Assembly: GCA_052033505.1 (NCBI GenBank) | Contig: JBPOJN010000033.1 | Location: 1 to 17,297 of the forward strand | Direction: 5' to 3' | DNA length: 17,297 nt | Source of the DNA: JBPOJN01 sp052033505 | GTDB lineage: Bacteria > UBA10199 > JACPAL01 > GCA-016699445 | Shown here: piece by piece, positions 14,556-17,297 of the stretch | How the letters are laid out: each line of letters begins with the position of its first letter | How positions within the stretch are numbered: position 1 is the stretch's first letter | Made by a program: the position numbers and the translations under genes | The notes under the pieces: model-generated | Database searches by the model: none | Seen by the model: the letters and a program-made list of their open reading frames with translations, nothing else | What the model was told of the DNA's origin: nothing

Positions 14556-16063
14556 TCCTCTTTTTTTGCCTGTTTCTGACCTCTTTTCCCGCGATGGCTC
14601 AGGAAGGCTCCCAAAACTCCGATCTCTCCAAAAACCTCTCCGAATGGACGCGGTCGGTCCAAGAGATCCGTCTGAAGAACGGACTGCGTTTTTTGGTCTA
14701 TCCGCGCGGCGATGCGCCGATTTTTTCCGCCTATATCCGTTTCCGCGTCGGCGGCATGGAAGAAGAAGCGGGGAAGACCGGTTTGGCCCACTTTTTGGAG
14801 CATATGGCGTTCAAGGGGACTGAGACCTTGGGGACGAACGACTTCAAAAAAGAAAAACCGATTTTAGAGGAAATTGAAAAAGTCGGTGAGGCCTTGAGTG
14901 AAGCGTATAAAGAAAAAAATATCTCGAAAATCGAGGAGTTGAAATCGAAACTCAAGGAGCTTCATCAACTTGAAGTTCCACTTTTAAACAAAGAAGAGCT
15001 GGCGCGCGCGATGTTGGAGCGCGGCGGAGCGGATTATAACGCCACGACGTCGAAGGACATGACGAGTTATTTCGTGTCTTTACCCGCCGACCAATTGCGC
15101 TTTTGGGCGGAGCTCGAGTCCCAAAGGATTTTTAAGCCGATCTTCCGTGAGTTTTACGAAGAGCGCGACGTTGTCCTCGAAGAGCGCCGCATGCGCGTGG
15201 ATAACGACCCTGACGGGCGCTTGTATGAGGCTTTTATTTCCAAAGCTTATCCCGATGGGCCTTATCATGCGCCCACGATCGGGACCGTCGACGACATCTT
15301 GCAATTGACCGTCGGCGACCTGAAGCGGTTTTTTGAAAAATATTACCACCCTTCGCGCATGATCGGAGTTTTGGTCGGTAAGATCGACCCCGAGCAAGCG
15401 CGTCGTATCCTCGAAGATACTTTTGGAAAAATCCATTTTAACTCCGAAAAGGAAGAGGAATCAGTTCCCAGTGGGCAAGGAGCGAACGTCGTGCAGCGCA
15501 CCGCCGGTCAAGTGATCCTGAAGATGAAGGCCCAGCCCCGGATCTTGGTCGGCTACCACAAGCCGACGTTGCCCAACGACGACGACCTGATTTTTGATTT
15601 GATCGACCAGATTTTGGGCGACGGCCGTTCTTCACGGCTTTACCGTTCACTGGTCTTGGAAAAAAGACTCGCGACCGACGTGGAGACCGCCACGAGCATT
15701 CCCGGCGCGCGTTTACCAAATCTCTTCATGATCGCGATCAATCCCGTGCCGGGAAAATCTAAAGCCGTCCTGACGGCCCTCGAAGACGAAATGAAAAAAA
15801 TAGCGCGGGACGGCGTCTCCGCCCGCGAGGTCCAGAGGGCCGAAAACCGCCTGAAGATGGATCTCCTGCGAGAAATGCGCACGAACGAAGGCATGGCTTC
15901 CCAGATTTCTTATTTCGAGTCGGTCGCGGGAGATTGGCGCTATCTCGCGACCTATCTCGATAAAAAATTCACCCCCGCGGACGTCCGGCGCGTGGCCAAG
16001 ACTTATCTGACTCCCGATAACCGTACGACTGCCGTCTTAGAATCCGCAGGGGAGTCCAAGTGA
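14543..16063 (+). CDS. Secreted M16-family zinc metallopeptidase (catalytic subunit)
   Basis: I start this gene at ATG 14543: it gives a good signal peptide (MRKVILFFCLFLTSFPAMA, cleavage before Gln20), and GGGGGA lies about 11 bases upstream. The frame is open further upstream, but that region only mirrors the kinase gene in another frame. The 506-residue product contains the inverted zinc motif HFLEH (83-87) and, in FYEERDVVLEERRM, the downstream glutamates (208 and 215), the latter the probable third zinc ligand. GGADYNATTSKDMTSYFVSLP is the usual substrate-strand region. Residues about 103-158 are a charged coiled-coil-like insertion, seen in a known periplasmic M16 subgroup. The C-terminal half is a second M16 domain (ILGDGRSSRLYRSLV). 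It likely degrades peptides in the periplasm together with the product of the next gene, whose start overlaps this stop by 4 bases (GTGA). Confidence 0.92.
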   Translation: MRKVILFFCLFLTSFPAMAQEGSQNSDLSKNLSEWTRSVQEIRLKNGLRFLVYPRGDAPIFSAYIRFRVGGMEEEAGKTGLAHFLEHMAFKGTETLGTNDFKKEKPILEEIEKVGEALSEAYKEKNISKIEELKSKLKELHQLEVPLLNKEELARAMLERGGADYNATTSKDMTSYFVSLPADQLRFWAELESQRIFKPIFREFYEERDVVLEERRMRVDNDPDGRLYEAFISKAYPDGPYHAPTIGTVDDILQLTVGDLKRFFEKYYHPSRMIGVLVGKIDPEQARRILEDTFGKIHFNSEKEEESVPSGQGANVVQRTAGQVILKMKAQPRILVGYHKPTLPNDDDLIFDLIDQILGDGRSSRLYRSLVLEKRLATDVETATSIPGARLPNLFMIAINPVPGKSKAVLTALEDEMKKIARDGVSAREVQRAENRLKMDLLREMRTNEGMASQISYFESVAGDWRYLATYLDKKFTPADVRRVAKTYLTPDNRTTAVLESAGESK

Positions 16064-17297
16064 AAACCCAAATGAAAAAAAACGCCGCCGCGTTGATTTT
16101 AGCCTTACTCTGCGTTTCTTGTTCGGAGGAACTTCCGGAGACGCGCTTAAAGCTCACGCGCCCGACCTCCATCACGCTTGCGAACGGCATCGAAATTCTT
16201 TCGATCGAAGACAAGGAATTACCCATCGCCGAAGTGCAGTTATTTTTCCGCGGCGGTTCGGTCTATGATCCGCCGGGCCGCGAGGGATTGGCTGCGGTCG
16301 CGATGCAATCGATCCGTTTGGGAGGTTTCCAAGGCTTGCCTTCGGCGGCGGTGGAAGAAAAGCTGGAATTCACCGGGGCCTCGCTGGAAGTGGGAACGGC
16401 CGCCGAGTTTTCGACCGTTTCGTTGAAAATCCTCAAAAAAAACCTCCCGGAAGGTCTCGATATTCTTTTCGGTCTCTTATCGCGTCCGGCGATCGATCCG
16501 AAAATTTTCGAGATCGTCAAAGCCAGGGCCAAAGACGCCCTGAAACGCGACCGTGAAGACCCGATGGGATTGGCACAAAGCGAGTTTCCGAAGACGGTCT
16601 ACAAAGGAAACTCTTGGGGCCGCAGGGCGACGCCGGAATCCATCGGTAGGATCACGTACAAAGACGTCCGTAATTTTTGGAGGATGTTCGTTTGGGACGC
16701 GCCCAGGCCTTTGATCGCCGCCTCCGGGGACGTTTCGATCGCGTCGTGGAAAGACGCCGTGGAGTCGCGGACGCTGGCGTGGGGTAAAATGTCCGCCGAT
16801 CTTCCTCCGATCGAAAAAATCGCGATTCGGTACGAGCCTCTGGCCGTCGTCATACCGCGTAAAGACATCACCCAGTCGGCCGTCATCGTCGGACACTTGG
16901 GCGGCAGCCGCAGCGATCCCGACCGCTTCGCGACCTTGGTCATGAATTTTATCTTAGGTGGCAGCGGGGCACTCACTTCGCGTATGGGCGAAGAAATTCG
17001 GTCGAACGCCGGCAAAGCTTACTCCGTCGGCAGCGATTTCGCTTTCGGCAAGGACCGAGGCCTGTTCCGCGCGATGGGGCAGACGGCCACGATCAATACC
17101 CTGTGGGTGTCGGGGAAACTGAAAGAACTGATTCAACAAGCCGCTACCGCGCCGGATTTTCGCGAAGAAGAGGTGGAAAAAGCCAAGCTGGCGATCTTAA
17201 GGTCTTTGATTTTTGATTTCGAAACACCGTTCGACCAGGTGCGCGAACAGGCGAAATTCCGCATGTTGGGTTCTCCTGACGGTTATTTCGACGAGTT
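16060..17297 (+). CDS. M16-like lipoprotein without zinc motif, likely non-catalytic partner (partial)
   Basis: The gene runs off the window with about 412 residues visible. I prefer the GTG at 16060, which overlaps the upstream stop as GTGA and has AGGGGAG 5 bases before it; an ATG at 16072 would be 17 bases away. The N-terminus is basic then hydrophobic (AAALILALLCVSC) and ends in a Cys that could be lipidated, although Cys at position -3 is not typical of a lipobox. The M16 fold is recognisable (SITLANGIEILSIEDKELP, then FFRGGSVYDPPGREGLAAVAMQS), but the place of HxxEH reads AAVAMQ, so zinc binding is lost. The C-terminal half keeps an Arg...Tyr pair (EEIRSNAGKAYSV). A zinc subunit plus an inactive Arg/Tyr subunit is the arrangement known for heterodimeric bacterial M16B peptidases, so I infer a complex with the preceding product. 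Confidence 0.85.
   Translation, partial: MKTQMKKNAAALILALLCVSCSEELPETRLKLTRPTSITLANGIEILSIEDKELPIAEVQLFFRGGSVYDPPGREGLAAVAMQSIRLGGFQGLPSAAVEEKLEFTGASLEVGTAAEFSTVSLKILKKNLPEGLDILFGLLSRPAIDPKIFEIVKARAKDALKRDREDPMGLAQSEFPKTVYKGNSWGRRATPESIGRITYKDVRNFWRMFVWDAPRPLIAASGDVSIASWKDAVESRTLAWGKMSADLPPIEKIAIRYEPLAVVIPRKDITQSAVIVGHLGGSRSDPDRFATLVMNFILGGSGALTSRMGEEIRSNAGKAYSVGSDFAFGKDRGLFRAMGQTATINTLWVSGKLKELIQQAATAPDFREEEVEKAKLAILRSLIFDFETPFDQVREQAKFRMLGSPDGYFDE

Overview
The window looks like a chromosomal segment of a Gram-negative, fairly GC-rich bacterium. The best guess is Bdellovibrionota or another lineage of the former Deltaproteobacteria. This rests on a six-domain ribosomal protein S1, an IHF-beta type DNA-bending protein, secreted and outer-membrane type proteins, a membrane-anchored Ser/Thr kinase with a PEGA-like tail and a squalene-hopene cyclase. 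The taxon is an inference; there is no rRNA gene in the window.

Layout. (1) Positions 1-368, minus strand: the start of a YgfZ/GcvT-like folate-binding protein, cut by the window edge. (2) Positions 410-8048, plus strand: one long, tightly packed gene run, pheA (chorismate mutase/prephenate dehydratase), tyrA, aroA, rpsA, sppA, an ihfB-like gene, glpX and a COQ10/START-like protein. Many junctions overlap by 1-4 bases, so it is probably one or a few transcripts joining Phe/Tyr/chorismate synthesis to translation, protein quality control, nucleoid architecture and gluconeogenesis. (3) Positions 8121-10486: a visibly AT-richer island with its own sigma70-type promoter, two tandem secreted parallel beta-helix proteins carrying a CSLREA-like N-terminal motif (one truncated, one with a Calx-beta domain and a Cys-containing C-terminus), and a strong intrinsic terminator. 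(4) Positions 10485-12671, minus strand: squalene-hopene cyclase (shc) and an upstream 64-residue unknown ORF. (5) Positions 12672-12818: an AT-rich divergent intergenic region with 10-bp phased repeats. (6) Positions 12819-17297, plus strand: a transmembrane Ser/Thr kinase, a secreted HxxEH zinc peptidase of family M16, and a lipoprotein-like M16 homologue lacking the zinc motif (cut by the window edge). These three genes overlap and probably form an operon.

The most unusual observation is a palindromic DNA element inside the shc reading frame. It encodes an extra loop of about 14-17 residues and resembles the CCCTCTCC/GGAGAGGG palindromic repeats scattered through many proteobacterial genomes. 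Other points worth a second look are the kinase plus M16 pair operon, the beta-helix pair with an odd GGCSLIR terminus, the helically phased AT-rich promoter region, and the rpsA leader, where the Shine-Dalgarno sequence is far from the start codon. No tRNA, rRNA, CRISPR array, transposase or prophage gene was seen.
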